Notes under the pieces: generated by a model
Told to the model about the DNA's origin: nothing
Database searches by the model: none
What the model saw: only the letters and a program-made list of their open reading frames with translations
Made by a program: the position numbers and the translations under genes
From: Nemesobacter sp965204795
GTDB taxonomy: Bacteria; Desulfobacterota_D; UBA1144; Nemesobacterales; Nemesobacteraceae
DNA length: 64,000 nucleotides
Reading direction: 5' to 3'
NCBI GenBank assembly: GCA_965204795.1
Contig: OZ242012.1
Coordinates: forward strand, 186,001 to 250,000
Shown here: piece by piece, positions 7,097-16,428 of the stretch
Position numbering within the stretch: the first letter of the stretch is position 1
How the letters are laid out: the number at the start of each line of letters is the position of its first letter

Positions 7097-8659
7097 ATGC
7101 GAAGGAAACTCCACATCTTTCTGGCTTCCGCCGCGGCGCTCTTGCTCGCCCCGGCGGCCGGGGGGCTGGAACTCACCCTCGAGCGCGCCAAGATTCTCGC
7201 CCTCGAGAACAACCGCGACGTCAGGATCGAGATGCGGAACGTCGACGCCGCGAGAGGAGACCTACAGGAGAAAAAAGGCGCCTTCGACCCGGTGCTCGGC
7301 TTCTCCTCCTCCTACAGGGACGCGAAGATTCCCACCAACAACACCCTGATAGAGGACGGCCTTGAGCGGCGAAAGGTGTTTTCCTTCGGAAGCGAGCTTT
7401 CGGGAAGGCTCCCGACGGGAACGTCCTACAGGCTCTACGACCTGGACGCCAGGAGAACCGAGACGGACTCTCCCCTCGAGTCGCTTTCCCCTTCCTGGAA
7501 CGCCTCTCTGGGGTTCAGCGTGGGGCAGGAGCTTCTGCGCGACTTTCTGCAGAACTCCGACGGGGTGTCCGTCGCGGTTTCGAGAAGGGACAGGAACATG
7601 TCCGCGCACGAGTTTTCCCGGGTGGTGTCGAGGACGCTTCACGAGGTTGAGCGCGACTACTGGAACGTGGCCGCGGCGCGGCGCGACCTTGAGCTTGAGC
7701 GAAAGGCCCTCGAGCTTGCCCGCGATCTCGAGCGCAGAACCAGGACGCAGGTCGAGGTCGGGGTTCTTCCCAGGGTGGCGCTCACGCAGGCGAGGTCGGA
7801 GACCGCGGCGCGCAGGGTGACGCTCATAAGCACCGAAAACGCGCACGAGCGGGCGAAGGACGCTCTCAAGAACCGCCTCGCCCTTCCTCTGGGGGAGGAG
7901 ATAAAGACGGCGGACGTCGCCGCTTCTCCCTATGTCGAGATCTCGGAGTCGCTCGCCCTCGCGCAGGCGCTCGAGAAGCGCCCGGAGCTTTCGCGGGCGC
8001 GGGAGGAGATAGAGAGAAACGAGGCTCTCAAGCGTTTCCGCTCCCGCCAGAGGCTTCCCCGCCTCTCGGTCGAGGGCAGGCTGGACTACGTGGGAGTGGG
8101 AGGGGAGGAGAACCCCGGCAGGATAGTGTTCGGACAGCAGGACGCCTCCGACGCGCGGCCGCTTCCCTTCAACGATCCTTCCGACGCGTTCGACAACCTG
8201 TTCGACCGCCGGTTTCCCGACTGGAGGGTTACGGGAACGTTCAGCTTTCCGCTTTTCAACAGGGCGGCGCGCGGGGCCTACGCCAGGGCGCGGGCGGAGC
8301 TCGACAGGAGCATGGTGAACTACGAGAAGCGAAAGGACGCCGTGCGTCTGGAGGTGAGAGACGCCGTCAGGAACGTGCGCGACGGGCGAAAGAGGATCGA
8401 GGCCGCCTCGCTTTCGGTCAAGCTCGCGCGGGAGGTGCTGGGAAACGAGGAGGAGAAGCTCAAGGCCGGACTTTCCACCACCAGGGAGGTGCTCGAGGCG
8501 CAGAGGGATCTCATACGGGCCGAGGCTGGCGAGATAAGGGCCGTGGTCGACTACAACGTCGCTCTTTCGGAGCTTGAGCGGGCGAAGGGGACGATACTCG
8601 AGAGCAACTCGGTGGTCATAGAGGGGTCGGAGGCGGAGGCTTATCTCGAGGTCGAGTGA
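7097..8659 (+). CDS. TolC-family outer-membrane efflux protein
   Basis: A 520-residue protein. It has a signal peptide (residues 1-22, cleaved near GGLELTLE) and then two repeats of the OEP fold, with long heptad-like helices (ERKALELARDLERRTRTQ and LSVKLAREVLGNEEEKLKAG) and beta-barrel segments of the outer membrane (VTGTFSFPLFNRAARG). TolC-type proteins form a trimeric exit duct for RND or ABC efflux pumps or type I secretion. No inner-membrane pump or adaptor gene is next to it, so its partner must lie elsewhere. Length and domain order are normal. Confidence 0.9.
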   Translation: MRRKLHIFLASAAALLLAPAAGGLELTLERAKILALENNRDVRIEMRNVDAARGDLQEKKGAFDPVLGFSSSYRDAKIPTNNTLIEDGLERRKVFSFGSELSGRLPTGTSYRLYDLDARRTETDSPLESLSPSWNASLGFSVGQELLRDFLQNSDGVSVAVSRRDRNMSAHEFSRVVSRTLHEVERDYWNVAAARRDLELERKALELARDLERRTRTQVEVGVLPRVALTQARSETAARRVTLISTENAHERAKDALKNRLALPLGEEIKTADVAASPYVEISESLALAQALEKRPELSRAREEIERNEALKRFRSRQRLPRLSVEGRLDYVGVGGEENPGRIVFGQQDASDARPLPFNDPSDAFDNLFDRRFPDWRVTGTFSFPLFNRAARGAYARARAELDRSMVNYEKRKDAVRLEVRDAVRNVRDGRKRIEAASLSVKLAREVLGNEEEKLKAGLSTTREVLEAQRDLIRAEAGEIRAVVDYNVALSELERAKGTILESNSVVIEGSEAEAYLEVE

Positions 8660-9202
8660 GTTCTCGCCGGACACGAGCAGGCCGAACTTGTGAAACCGGA
8701 ATCTCGCCGGGCGTTCGATTTGGTTTTCAGCCGGTTTGTTGTCTGCGGTTTCAAGTATGTGGGTGGAGTGTGTCTTGCGAGGAGATTGAATTCCAACGAG
8801 CGTATCCATATTGGACAGTCTTTTTGAAGAGTCGTTTGCGGATACTTTTTCCCTGAAAAACTTGCTAGGCGTTTAAGTTTTTCTTGGCAACAACGGCGGC
8901 GACGGCTGGACGGTCGTGGATGCCGGAGAGTCTGGGGATGTGCGGTGAAAATAACGGTGCCTCTGACGGCTTGAAAAAAACGAGTCTTGGCGGCCACTCC
9001 GGCTGAACGTCAAACGACGGGCCACTGTATCTTTGCCCGACCCTTCCGCGAGACCGATTTTCCAGGGCAAGTTGGTTCTTTGCGCGGGCTCCCTGAAACA
9101 TTTGAGTTATTCTCCGACGCAATCGATGTATTTGCGATAACGTATTACTAGACCTTTCTCAAATTTAAGAAGCAAAAGCGGCATTTCTTTTAATCAAAGC
9201 CA
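8660..9202. other. Intergenic, no gene supported
   Basis: 543 bases between the TolC-family gene and the convergent response-regulator gene. Short frames on both strands lack starts, binding sites and recognisable motifs. The last 70 bases (before 9202) are AT-rich. I see no rho-independent terminator with a U-tract. Confidence 0.4.
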
Positions 9203-10336
9203 TTATTCCCGGTTTTCGTCTTTCGCAGCGTCGAGCTCGCCGGAAATCTCCTCCATCCACGCGTCGATGTCTCGCTCCGGAAGCCCGGGACGTCCCGCGA
9301 CCTGCAGGTAAGCCCACGACACCATTTCCCGAAAGGGGCTGTCGAGGGAAGCGACCCTCACGTATTCGGCTTCTTCAGGACATTTGGAGTTGGCTATTCC
9401 GTCTGCGGGAATGAGTTCCAGTCTTTTCAGGTCGGTTGCCATTGAAGGTATGAGATCGGTCAGTTTCGGAAGAGGAATTATTCCGTTGGAGTGTCCCGAG
9501 GGGAGAAAGGACCGTATTTTTCTCTTTTCTCCTTTTGTGGCCGCCTTTTTAACACTGACGGCCTTTCTCATTCCTTCGCCTAATGGACAGCACAGGCTGA
9601 CAAGAACGTTTTCGACCCTGCGTTTTCCCTCACGTCGTTCCAGATCGCACGACGGCGTGAGAACCAGCCGGAACGCGGTCGGGTTTTCGGCAGGCTCGAA
9701 CCGCTTTCTCAGTATGTCTCCCGTGCGTATCTCCCCGCTTATGGGCGGAAAGACGTACTGCTCCCACGGGGCAAGCCTTTCGTCGGCGCCTGAAAGTTCG
9801 TCCATCCAGGCAGCCAGACGACGCCTGGCTGCCTGCTTTATGGCGCTGGCCCGCCGTTCCGCGTCCTCTTCTCCGTAGGTGCGAAACACGTGCGGGGCCA
9901 CTTCCTTCATCACCGAGGAAAACGTCTTTTGGACGTACTCCCGCACATCTCTCAGCGACTCCACGTACCGCCTGATTTCCCTGAGCTTTTCGGCGACTTC
10001 CTCTTCGCTGTCCTTCCTCTTGGCGACGTAACGGACGAATGGGTGCTCGCCGTAGTCTTTCTTCACTTTTTCGGGGTTCGCCGAATGGACGATTACCGGA
10101 CAGAAGTGTTCCCTCCAGACGAAATCCAGGGACTTCGAGCCCTCGTCTATTCCTTTCGCAGGTTTTCCCTCGTATATGTCGAGAACGACGGCATCCGGTC
10201 GCTCGGCTTTGATTTTCTCTTTCGCCCCGTCGAATCCCGTTTCCAGAGGCTGCTCTTCCGACAGCTTCTCTTTCTCTATGATTTTCCTGAGGATTCTAAT
10301 GAACCCTGGGTCGTCCTCAACCAGAAGAATTTTCAT
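9203..10336 (-). CDS. Response regulator with unrecognised C-terminal output domain
   Basis: A 377-residue protein. The receiver domain (1-125) has acidic pocket ED8-D9, phospho-acceptor D53 (VVLDIYEG), S85 and a lysine in VRYVAKRK. After a helical linker (125-185) comes an unfamiliar domain of about 190 residues containing YVFPPISGEIRTGDIL and LVLTPSCDLERREGKRRVEN (227-244), with C230 and C249-C250. It has no helix-turn-helix, so output is probably enzymatic or protein-binding rather than DNA binding. It follows the kinase gene by 19 bases, so the two form an operon. The TPSCDL motif recalls accessory proteins of unknown function in defence islands. Confidence 0.75.
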   Translation of the reverse strand: MKILLVEDDPGFIRILRKIIEKEKLSEEQPLETGFDGAKEKIKAERPDAVVLDIYEGKPAKGIDEGSKSLDFVWREHFCPVIVHSANPEKVKKDYGEHPFVRYVAKRKDSEEEVAEKLREIRRYVESLRDVREYVQKTFSSVMKEVAPHVFRTYGEEDAERRASAIKQAARRRLAAWMDELSGADERLAPWEQYVFPPISGEIRTGDILRKRFEPAENPTAFRLVLTPSCDLERREGKRRVENVLVSLCCPLGEGMRKAVSVKKAATKGEKRKIRSFLPSGHSNGIIPLPKLTDLIPSMATDLKRLELIPADGIANSKCPEEAEYVRVASLDSPFREMVSWAYLQVAGRPGLPERDIDAWMEEISGELDAAKDENRE

Positions 10337-10355
10337 GGGTTCCGCCTTCTCGCCT

Positions 10356-12569
10356 TCACTTTTGACTTTGAACGGGGAGATCGAAGACGAACGAGGCTCC
10401 GCCCATGACGCCCGGGTGAATCGCGGACATGTTGCCCCCGTAAGCGGCGACCAGTTCCGAAGCCACGGTAAGTCCCATTCCTATTCCGTCCGGCTTGCCG
10501 GTCACCCCGGGCAGGAATATTCTGTCGATATCGTCGTCGTCGACGCCCGGTCCCGTGTCGTGAACGTACACTCGGACCCGTTGTTTCTTGTCTGCGGGGT
10601 CCAGACGGAAGTCTATCTCTCTTCGGCTCTGCGATTTGTCGAGCCAGTACTCCGCGTTCTGCAGAAGGTTGAGTATGATCGCGTCCAGCTCTCCGGGGTC
10701 CACGGCCACGGGGGTTTCGGATTCCGGCACGCGGCACGTGATGTTCCTTTCCGCCATCTCCGATTCTCTTATTTTCACGCAGTCCCTTATTTGTTCTTCC
10801 AGTATGGAGACGGGACGCGTTCCCCGCGCGAAGTTTCGGTTCGCCAGGGGAAGGAACGTGTCGGTCAGGCGTTCCAGCGCGTCGAGGGAAGAATACGCCG
10901 TGTCGTATTCTTCCTCCAGTGTCCCGTTCCGGGAAGCTGCGTGGGACTTGATCTGTTTCAGGGCGAAGCCTATCAGCGCCGTCCGGTTTCTTATTTCATG
11001 CACCAGCATCTCCGCTATGGTGCCGATGGTGGCCATGCGGCTGTAGTCGACGAACCGTTTCCGGATGTCTTCCTTGGTCTCTTCCAGGTTCCTGAAGTGC
11101 TCCTCGACCGAGTCCTTCAAAAAGACATCGACCTTTCCGTCGGCCAGGAGTCTTGAGACCTTGTCCAGCAGGTCTCTGGCCGAAAGCTTCTCGAACAGCG
11201 ATTCGAGCTTCTGCTTCTTCCTGTCTCCCCTGTCCTTGTCCCGCTCGGTTTCCAGAAGCGCTACCACCGTTGCGACTATTGCCTCGAATTCCGCCACTTC
11301 GGGGCTGGATATCAGGCGTTCCCGGTCGCTCGTGTCCCTTATTTCCGGGTTTCCTTCCGCTGAGACCGACACGTAGCCCAGAATCTGGTTCGTGCTGAGT
11401 CTCGTTCCTATCCGGCTTACCCGCCTCAGGTCAAGACCCAGCCAGTCGCGGTTCTTGTCAGATTTCGGCAGCACCAGTACGCCGTCCCTGTATATGGAGA
11501 GACCCTTATGCACCCTTATCGCCTTTCGAATCTGGCTTCTTTTGATTCCGAACCTGTCTGCCATCTTTCCCGTGTCGTCCGCCGACAGGTCCCACGCCCT
11601 TATCTCGAAATCGAATGGTCCACAGCTCGCCCTTTCGGGAGAGGAGTACTCGAGACCGCCGCGGTTGCTTCTGGAGCCGTAAATGTTTCCCCATGTTTCG
11701 TAGACCGTTTTTTCTCTCGCGGGTTCCGCGGAGGAAACCGGCGTGAACCTGTATTCAGCCCTCACGTTTCCTTTTTCGTCGACGCGGCCGCGGATCAGGT
11801 ATTTGGGATTCTCCAGGAATTCCGGAGCTTCGATTTTTATTTTTTCAGGGAAAAAACCGTCGGTGTACTCAAGGGAAATGTTGAACTCGTCGGCCAGTGT
11901 GAAAGGAGAAATCAGGCGGCTCAGGTTGTTTCCGAGATCGGATATTTTGTTTCTTTCCCAGCGGTCGCTCATATCGTGTATGGTGAGGCGCGTGCCGGAA
12001 CCGGTTTCCGGAAACGGCGACTTTCCGGGATGTTCCCTGATGTCCGCGAAGCTCTCCGACAGGGAATCCGACTTCCCAAACGCGGGCCAGTCGATTTTGA
12101 CTTCCCAGCACGGAGAGTTTTGTGCCTGCGTCAGCATGTGAAGTCTTTTGCCTATACGGAGGGTGGACAGCCGTCCGAGCCCCTTTTCTCCGACGACCCG
12201 ACGCTTGCCGCCTGTGCCCTTCGCCAAGGGGTTTTCCGCCTTGAACGGAGTGGCGACCACGCACCATGCGTGTTCCAGTACGTCTTTCGTCATTCCCTCG
12301 CCGTCGTCCTCGACCTCAAGGCAGTAGCCGAAGGAATTGTCCGTATAGAATCTTATCCGGACATTGCGGGCGAGAGCGTCGTACGAATTCTTGACGAGTT
12401 CGATCACCGCCACGATGTCATCGGTCACCAGATCTTTTCCCAGCGATTCGAATACCCTGGGATGTATGCGGAAGGGAAGTCTGTCAAAACCGCCTTCCCC
12501 TGCGTCTTGCGTCTGGCCCGCATGCGGTTTTTCTTTCTGAAGGACATTCATGAGGATCCCCGGGCACAT
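10356..12569 (-). CDS. Histidine kinase with two GHKL ATPase domains
   Basis: A 737-residue soluble protein. The N-terminal half is an Hsp90/MORC-like ATPase: IVAVIELVKNSYDALA (N-box), VEDDGEGM, and the lid KRRVVGEKGLGRLSTLRIGK. A helical region leads to a histidine-kinase core with H-box EMLVHEIRNRTALIGF (H524), N-box DAIILNLLQNAEYWLD, VHDTGPGVDDDDIDRIF and GIGMGLTVASELV. No transmembrane segment is present, so it senses a cytoplasmic signal. The twin-ATPase layout suggests a nucleic-acid- or protein-clamping sensor linked to phosphotransfer. It sits upstream of the response regulator, which is presumably its substrate. Kinase identity is certain; the biological role is unknown. Confidence 0.85.
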   Translation of the reverse strand: MCPGILMNVLQKEKPHAGQTQDAGEGGFDRLPFRIHPRVFESLGKDLVTDDIVAVIELVKNSYDALARNVRIRFYTDNSFGYCLEVEDDGEGMTKDVLEHAWCVVATPFKAENPLAKGTGGKRRVVGEKGLGRLSTLRIGKRLHMLTQAQNSPCWEVKIDWPAFGKSDSLSESFADIREHPGKSPFPETGSGTRLTIHDMSDRWERNKISDLGNNLSRLISPFTLADEFNISLEYTDGFFPEKIKIEAPEFLENPKYLIRGRVDEKGNVRAEYRFTPVSSAEPAREKTVYETWGNIYGSRSNRGGLEYSSPERASCGPFDFEIRAWDLSADDTGKMADRFGIKRSQIRKAIRVHKGLSIYRDGVLVLPKSDKNRDWLGLDLRRVSRIGTRLSTNQILGYVSVSAEGNPEIRDTSDRERLISSPEVAEFEAIVATVVALLETERDKDRGDRKKQKLESLFEKLSARDLLDKVSRLLADGKVDVFLKDSVEEHFRNLEETKEDIRKRFVDYSRMATIGTIAEMLVHEIRNRTALIGFALKQIKSHAASRNGTLEEEYDTAYSSLDALERLTDTFLPLANRNFARGTRPVSILEEQIRDCVKIRESEMAERNITCRVPESETPVAVDPGELDAIILNLLQNAEYWLDKSQSRREIDFRLDPADKKQRVRVYVHDTGPGVDDDDIDRIFLPGVTGKPDGIGMGLTVASELVAAYGGNMSAIHPGVMGGASFVFDLPVQSQK

Positions 12570-12794
12570 TGAAAACCCATGCAGAATTATAAGTCAGGGT
12601 CGTTTGATGCGCAACAAGAGAGTGTTCAGTTCCTTTTCCCGCTTTGCTGTTCTTCCAAGACGGCAGGTTTGACAAATCAGAGAACGAGTTTGACAGATTA
12701 TAGTGGAGCGGATGCTCCGCCGCGAGATAAAAATCTGCGGCATCCCGGCAATCATAGCGCTCTCGGTAAGCGGGGCGGCGGGATATTTCATAAA

Positions 12795-12917
12795 CCGAAG
12801 CAAATCTCTTTCACTCCGAAGCATGCTGACGCTCGTCATGACGAAGTAGCGCGTTCCGCTCGGCTTGAAGTCGAGATTTCCCGACTCGTCGGGAAAGATA
12901 TAGTCGCAGTCGGCCGT
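12795..12917 (-). pseudogene. DUF3800 N-terminal fragment
   Basis: Within the 400-base gap between the kinase gene and purH, the minus strand encodes CDYIFPDESGNLDFKPSGT and RYFVMTSVSM. This is the characteristic start of DUF3800 proteins (IDESGN...F), a nuclease-like family often seen in mobile and defence regions. The similarity ends after about 40 residues and there is no start codon, as purH abuts it. I read it as a truncated relic. The rest of the gap (12570-12794) holds nothing I can name. Confidence 0.55.
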
Positions 12918-12970
12918 CGCGTGTTTCTGTCGTGTGCGGCGAGGCTGTCTCCGGCGCGCGAGGAAAAGAT

Positions 12971-14539
12971 TCAGTGCCGGAAGTGTCGTATCCCGGTGAA
13001 CACCATCGCCATGCCGTGCTCGTCGGCGGCCGCCACGGTCTCCTCGTCGCGCACCGACCCCCCGGGCTGGACTATCGCGGTTATCCCGGCCTTCGCGGCC
13101 TCGTCCACGCCGTCTCTGAACGGAAAAAAAGCGTCCGAAGCCAGAACGCATCCCCCGGTCGGCTCCCGCGCCTTCATCGCGGCTATCCTCACGGAATCCA
13201 CCCTGCTCATCTGCCCGGCCCCTATGCCCACCGTCCGCCCGTCCTTCGCGTACACTATGGCGTTCGACTTCACGTGCTTGCAGACCCGCCAGGCGAACTC
13301 GAGGTCGGCCGTCTCCTCCCCCGTCGGCTTTCTTTCCGTGGGGACCTCGAGCTTCGGGAAATCCGGCGCCCCGCCCCTGTCGCTCTGCTGCACGAGAGCG
13401 CCTCCTGTCACTTTCTTCAGGTCGTAGCCCCCCGCCAGGCCGATGTCCGTGCCCCCGGTTTCCAGGACCCGGAGGTTCTTTCTCTCCGAGAGCGTCTCGA
13501 GCGCCCTTTCGGAAAACCACGGCGCTATCACCACCTCGGCGAACATGCCCGCCACCTCGGCCGCGGCGTCATCGTCCACCTGGCGGTTGAAGGCGATTAT
13601 CCCCCCGAACGCGCTTTCCGGGTCGCAGCTTCTAGCGCGGACGAACGCCTCGGCGGAAGTCGTCCCCAGGGCCGCCCCGCAGGGGTTGTTGTGCTTGACT
13701 ATGACGCAGGCCGCGGCGTCGAACTCCCTCGCGAGCTCGAAGGCGGAATCGGTGTCGTAGATGTTGTTGAGCGAAAGCTCCTTTCCCTGCAGCTGCCTCG
13801 CGGTGGCCACGCAGTGCGCTCCCCCGAGGCCCGTCTCCACGTAGAACGCCCCCCGCTGGTGCGGGTTCTCCCCGTAGCGCAGGTCGGTCTTTTTCTCGAA
13901 GTAGAAGGTGCGCGCTCGGGGAAAGCCGCCCTCCTCCCCCCCGCCGCCCGCCGCGCGGGACATGTAGTTCGATATGGCCGCGTCGTATCTCGACACGTGG
14001 GAAAAAGCCTCGGCCGAGAGCCGCAGGTTCGTCCCGGGCGATATTTCCCCGTCGTTTCGGCGAAGCTCCCCTAGCACGGCCTCGTAGTCCTCCGGGCGGG
14101 TGACCACGGTCACCGACCCGTGGTTCTTGGCGGCCGCCCGAAGCATGGCCGGCCCCCCTATGTCTATGTTCTCGACGGCTTCGGCGAAGTCCGAATCCTC
14201 CCTGGAGACCACTTCCTCGAACGGGTAGAAGTTCACCACCAGCATGTCTATCGGCTCTATTTCGTTTTCGGCCATCTCCCTTTCGTGCGCGGGGTCGCCG
14301 CGAAGTCCCAGCAGTCCCCCGTGGATCTTCGGGTGCAGGGTCTTTAGCCGCCCGCCCAGTATCTCGGGAAAGCCCGTGAACTCGGATATCCCGCGGACCG
14401 CGACGCCCGCGTCGCCGATGGCCTTCGCCGTGCCTCCCGTGGAGAGAATCTCCACCCCCAGGCGCGAGAGCCCTTTAGCCAGTTCCCCTATGCCCGTCTT
14501 GTCGTGGACGCTTATGACCGCCCTTCGTATTTTCGTCAC
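12971..14539 (-). CDS. purH: Bifunctional AICAR formyltransferase / IMP cyclohydrolase
   Basis: A 522-residue enzyme catalysing the last two steps of de novo IMP synthesis. The N-terminal MGS-like IMP cyclohydrolase domain (1-200) carries STGGTAKAI and TLHPKIHGGLLGLRGD. The AICAR transformylase domain shows DLRYGENPHQRGAF, VKHNNPCGAAL and SNAIVYAKDGRTVGIGAGQM. Length matches the family. It is transcribed alone, divergently from the MCE gene. The MGS subdomain starts normally at the ATG at 14539. Confidence 0.98.
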   Translation of the reverse strand: MTKIRRAVISVHDKTGIGELAKGLSRLGVEILSTGGTAKAIGDAGVAVRGISEFTGFPEILGGRLKTLHPKIHGGLLGLRGDPAHEREMAENEIEPIDMLVVNFYPFEEVVSREDSDFAEAVENIDIGGPAMLRAAAKNHGSVTVVTRPEDYEAVLGELRRNDGEISPGTNLRLSAEAFSHVSRYDAAISNYMSRAAGGGGEEGGFPRARTFYFEKKTDLRYGENPHQRGAFYVETGLGGAHCVATARQLQGKELSLNNIYDTDSAFELAREFDAAACVIVKHNNPCGAALGTTSAEAFVRARSCDPESAFGGIIAFNRQVDDDAAAEVAGMFAEVVIAPWFSERALETLSERKNLRVLETGGTDIGLAGGYDLKKVTGGALVQQSDRGGAPDFPKLEVPTERKPTGEETADLEFAWRVCKHVKSNAIVYAKDGRTVGIGAGQMSRVDSVRIAAMKAREPTGGCVLASDAFFPFRDGVDEAAKAGITAIVQPGGSVRDEETVAAADEHGMAMVFTGIRHFRH

Positions 14540-14742
14540 CGTGAACGTTCCTCCGGATGGCGGGAATGTCCCGCGCGGGGACTCGCGGGAAAAAGACCCG
14601 CGAAGACGGGGCGCCTCACCCTCCGCGCCCCGGGCATTGAAGTTATCACAGAGTTTCGGATTTTCAATCGCGGGTTTACCAACGGGCGGGTTTGCCGGTA
14701 AGATTACGGGGAAGGAGCCCGCGCGCTTCGGGACAGGCCGTC

Positions 14743-15501
14743 ATGAGAAAGGAAAAATCCGTTCAGACCAAGGTCGGGATATTCGTTCTGGTCTCCCTCG
14801 CTGTTTTCGTCTACGGGGTGTTCACCATAAGCGGCCAGGACGAGCTCTTCGAGAAGGAGCACACGGTGAGGACCTACTTCGACAACACCGCGGGGCTTCT
14901 GGAAGGGGCGTACGTGAGGCTCTCGGGAGTGGGCGTCGGGACCGTCTCCTCGATACGCTTTTCCGACGACCCCGACTTGGGAAAGGTGCAGGTGGTGATC
15001 TCGGTCACCCGCCGCGCGCTCGACCTCATCTCCCCCGATTCGCTCGCCACGATAAGAACCGAGGGGCTTCTGGGGGCGAAGTACGTCGAGATCATTCCCG
15101 GAAAGGAGCCCGCCCTCGGAATCGCGGGCGACGGGTCCGTCATAGAGGGCTACACCTCGCCCGAGATGCAGCAGATAATAAGCCAGTCCGAGGAGCTCAT
15201 ATCGAACCTCACGAGCATCTCCAGGGACCTCAACAAGATAGTCCACTCGTTTTCGGACGAGAAGTTCTCCTCCGACGTGAGCGCGCTTTTCTCCAACCTC
15301 GCCTCCATATCGGAGTCGATAAGCCAGGGGGAGGGCACCGTGGGGGCACTCATAGTCGACCCTTCGGTACACGACGCGCTGAAGGGCGTTCTGGGGGAGG
15401 CGCAGAGAAACAGGTTCGTCAGGTCCGCGGTGAGGTACATGCTCGACGAGAGGGAAAAGAGGGCGCTTCGGGAGCGCGGTTCCGCCCCTGAATCGAACTG
15501 A
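14743..15501 (+). CDS. MlaD-like MCE-domain protein
   Basis: A 252-residue periplasmic lipid-binding protein. One N-terminal transmembrane anchor (VGIFVLVSLAVFVYGVFTI) is followed by an MCE domain (about 35-130, with VRLSGVGVGTVSSIRF and RTEGLLGAKYVEIIPG) and a helical tail (LTSISRDLNKIVHSFSDE). MCE proteins form hexameric rings that ferry phospholipids for Mla-type ABC transporters. No permease or ATPase gene is adjacent, so it may serve a dispersed complex. I take the ATG at 14743 as start; the frame is open 17 codons further upstream but the anchor begins here. Confidence 0.88.
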   Translation: MRKEKSVQTKVGIFVLVSLAVFVYGVFTISGQDELFEKEHTVRTYFDNTAGLLEGAYVRLSGVGVGTVSSIRFSDDPDLGKVQVVISVTRRALDLISPDSLATIRTEGLLGAKYVEIIPGKEPALGIAGDGSVIEGYTSPEMQQIISQSEELISNLTSISRDLNKIVHSFSDEKFSSDVSALFSNLASISESISQGEGTVGALIVDPSVHDALKGVLGEAQRNRFVRSAVRYMLDEREKRALRERGSAPESN

Positions 15502-15516
15502 GCTTTTCGCCCGGGG

Positions 15517-15546
15517 TTGATTGCCCCCGCCTTTCAATGCTAGAAT
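15517..15546 (+). promoter_or_regulatory. Sigma70-like promoter of the secreted ADC-like gene
   Basis: TTGATT (15517-15522), an 18-base spacer and TAGAAT (15541-15546). It lies 34 bases ahead of a strong ribosome-binding site (AAGGAGGAG) and the ATG at 15580. Confidence 0.5.
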
Positions 15547-15579
15547 ATCGGACGAAACAAGGTTAAGGAGGAGTTTGCT

Positions 15580-16353
15580 ATGCAGGCAAGAAAAATTTCC
15601 GTCTTTTTCGTTCTGGCCTTTTTCCTGGCGTTCGCGCCGGGAGCCGGAGCGCAGGATTCCCCGGCCACTCCCGACCCGCTGCCCGGGCCGCAGCTGGTGG
15701 TGGGGGCCGACATGTTCATAGCGGCCTACAAGGCCGACCCCGAGGTGCTGAAATCGCTTCTTCCCCCGGGTCTTAAGCCCCACCCGAGCAACCACGTCGT
15801 CATCAACATGTACACCGTTCCCGACCCCTACCAGACATCGGGATTCGGAGCCTACACCCTCACCTATCTCACCGTGGAGATAGACGGGGACGATTCCTAC
15901 GTGATGGGGGCGCCCGAAGTCACCTACCCGGGAAGGTACTTCGTCCACTACTTCAACAGTTCCCCGAAGATGAGGAAGTTCGCCCTGGCCGCCGGAATTC
16001 CGGCCACCGCGACCGACGGCGTCACCACCACGGAGGTTAAAAAGGGCGTGCTCACCGCGAAGCTCGACGTGGGCGGAAAGACCCTGATAGAGAGCACCGC
16101 GAAGGTCGCGAAGGAATACGGACCCCTGGGGGGAGGCCACCTCAATTATTTCGGGTTTCTCAAGGGCAAAAAGAAGGTGGTGAAGTATCCGATTCCGTGG
16201 AACGGCAAGGCGGTCGTCGCGGAAGGGGCGAAGATAAAGTTCAACGTCCCGAAGGACCATCCGCTCGCAAAGCTGATACCCCTTTCGGACCCGACCTGGG
16301 CCGTGTGGATGAACGGAAGCTTCGTCTATCCGCAGTACCAGATCGTTAACTGA
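15580..16353 (+). CDS. Secreted acetoacetate-decarboxylase-like protein
   Basis: A 257-residue protein with a signal peptide (residues 1-25, cut near GAGA-QD). A domain of the acetoacetate decarboxylase superfamily follows: VGADMFIAAYKADPEVLKSLLPPGLKP, GAYTLTYLTVEIDGDDSYVMG, and PEVTYPGRYFVHYF at the place where cytoplasmic enzymes have E-x-x-GYPKK. The Schiff-base lysine pair of classical enzymes is not evident, so it may be a non-decarboxylating member or hydrolase. Export is unusual for this fold. It has its own promoter and binding site and is followed by a GC hairpin, so it is probably monocistronic. Confidence 0.75.
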   Translation: MQARKISVFFVLAFFLAFAPGAGAQDSPATPDPLPGPQLVVGADMFIAAYKADPEVLKSLLPPGLKPHPSNHVVINMYTVPDPYQTSGFGAYTLTYLTVEIDGDDSYVMGAPEVTYPGRYFVHYFNSSPKMRKFALAAGIPATATDGVTTTEVKKGVLTAKLDVGGKTLIESTAKVAKEYGPLGGGHLNYFGFLKGKKKVVKYPIPWNGKAVVAEGAKIKFNVPKDHPLAKLIPLSDPTWAVWMNGSFVYPQYQIVN

Positions 16354-16384
16354 AACCTCGCGGGAAAATGATCGAAAAGGTCCC

Positions 16385-16404
16385 GGGCGCGCGGCGGCGC
16401 GCCC
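16385..16404 (+). terminator. GC-rich hairpin, possible terminator
   Basis: Perfect inverted repeat of 8 bases (GGGCGCGC / GCGCGCCC) around a 4-base loop, between the ADC-like stop and the GtrA-like start. There is no U-tract, so intrinsic termination is uncertain. Confidence 0.35.
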
Positions 16405-16428
16405 CGGCGGCCTTCCACGCTTCTGACC

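Noticed and set aside
7262..8809. 515-codon minus-strand open frame
   Set aside because: It is antisense to the TolC-family gene and reads as Arg/Pro/Leu-rich shadow sequence produced by high-GC codon bias.
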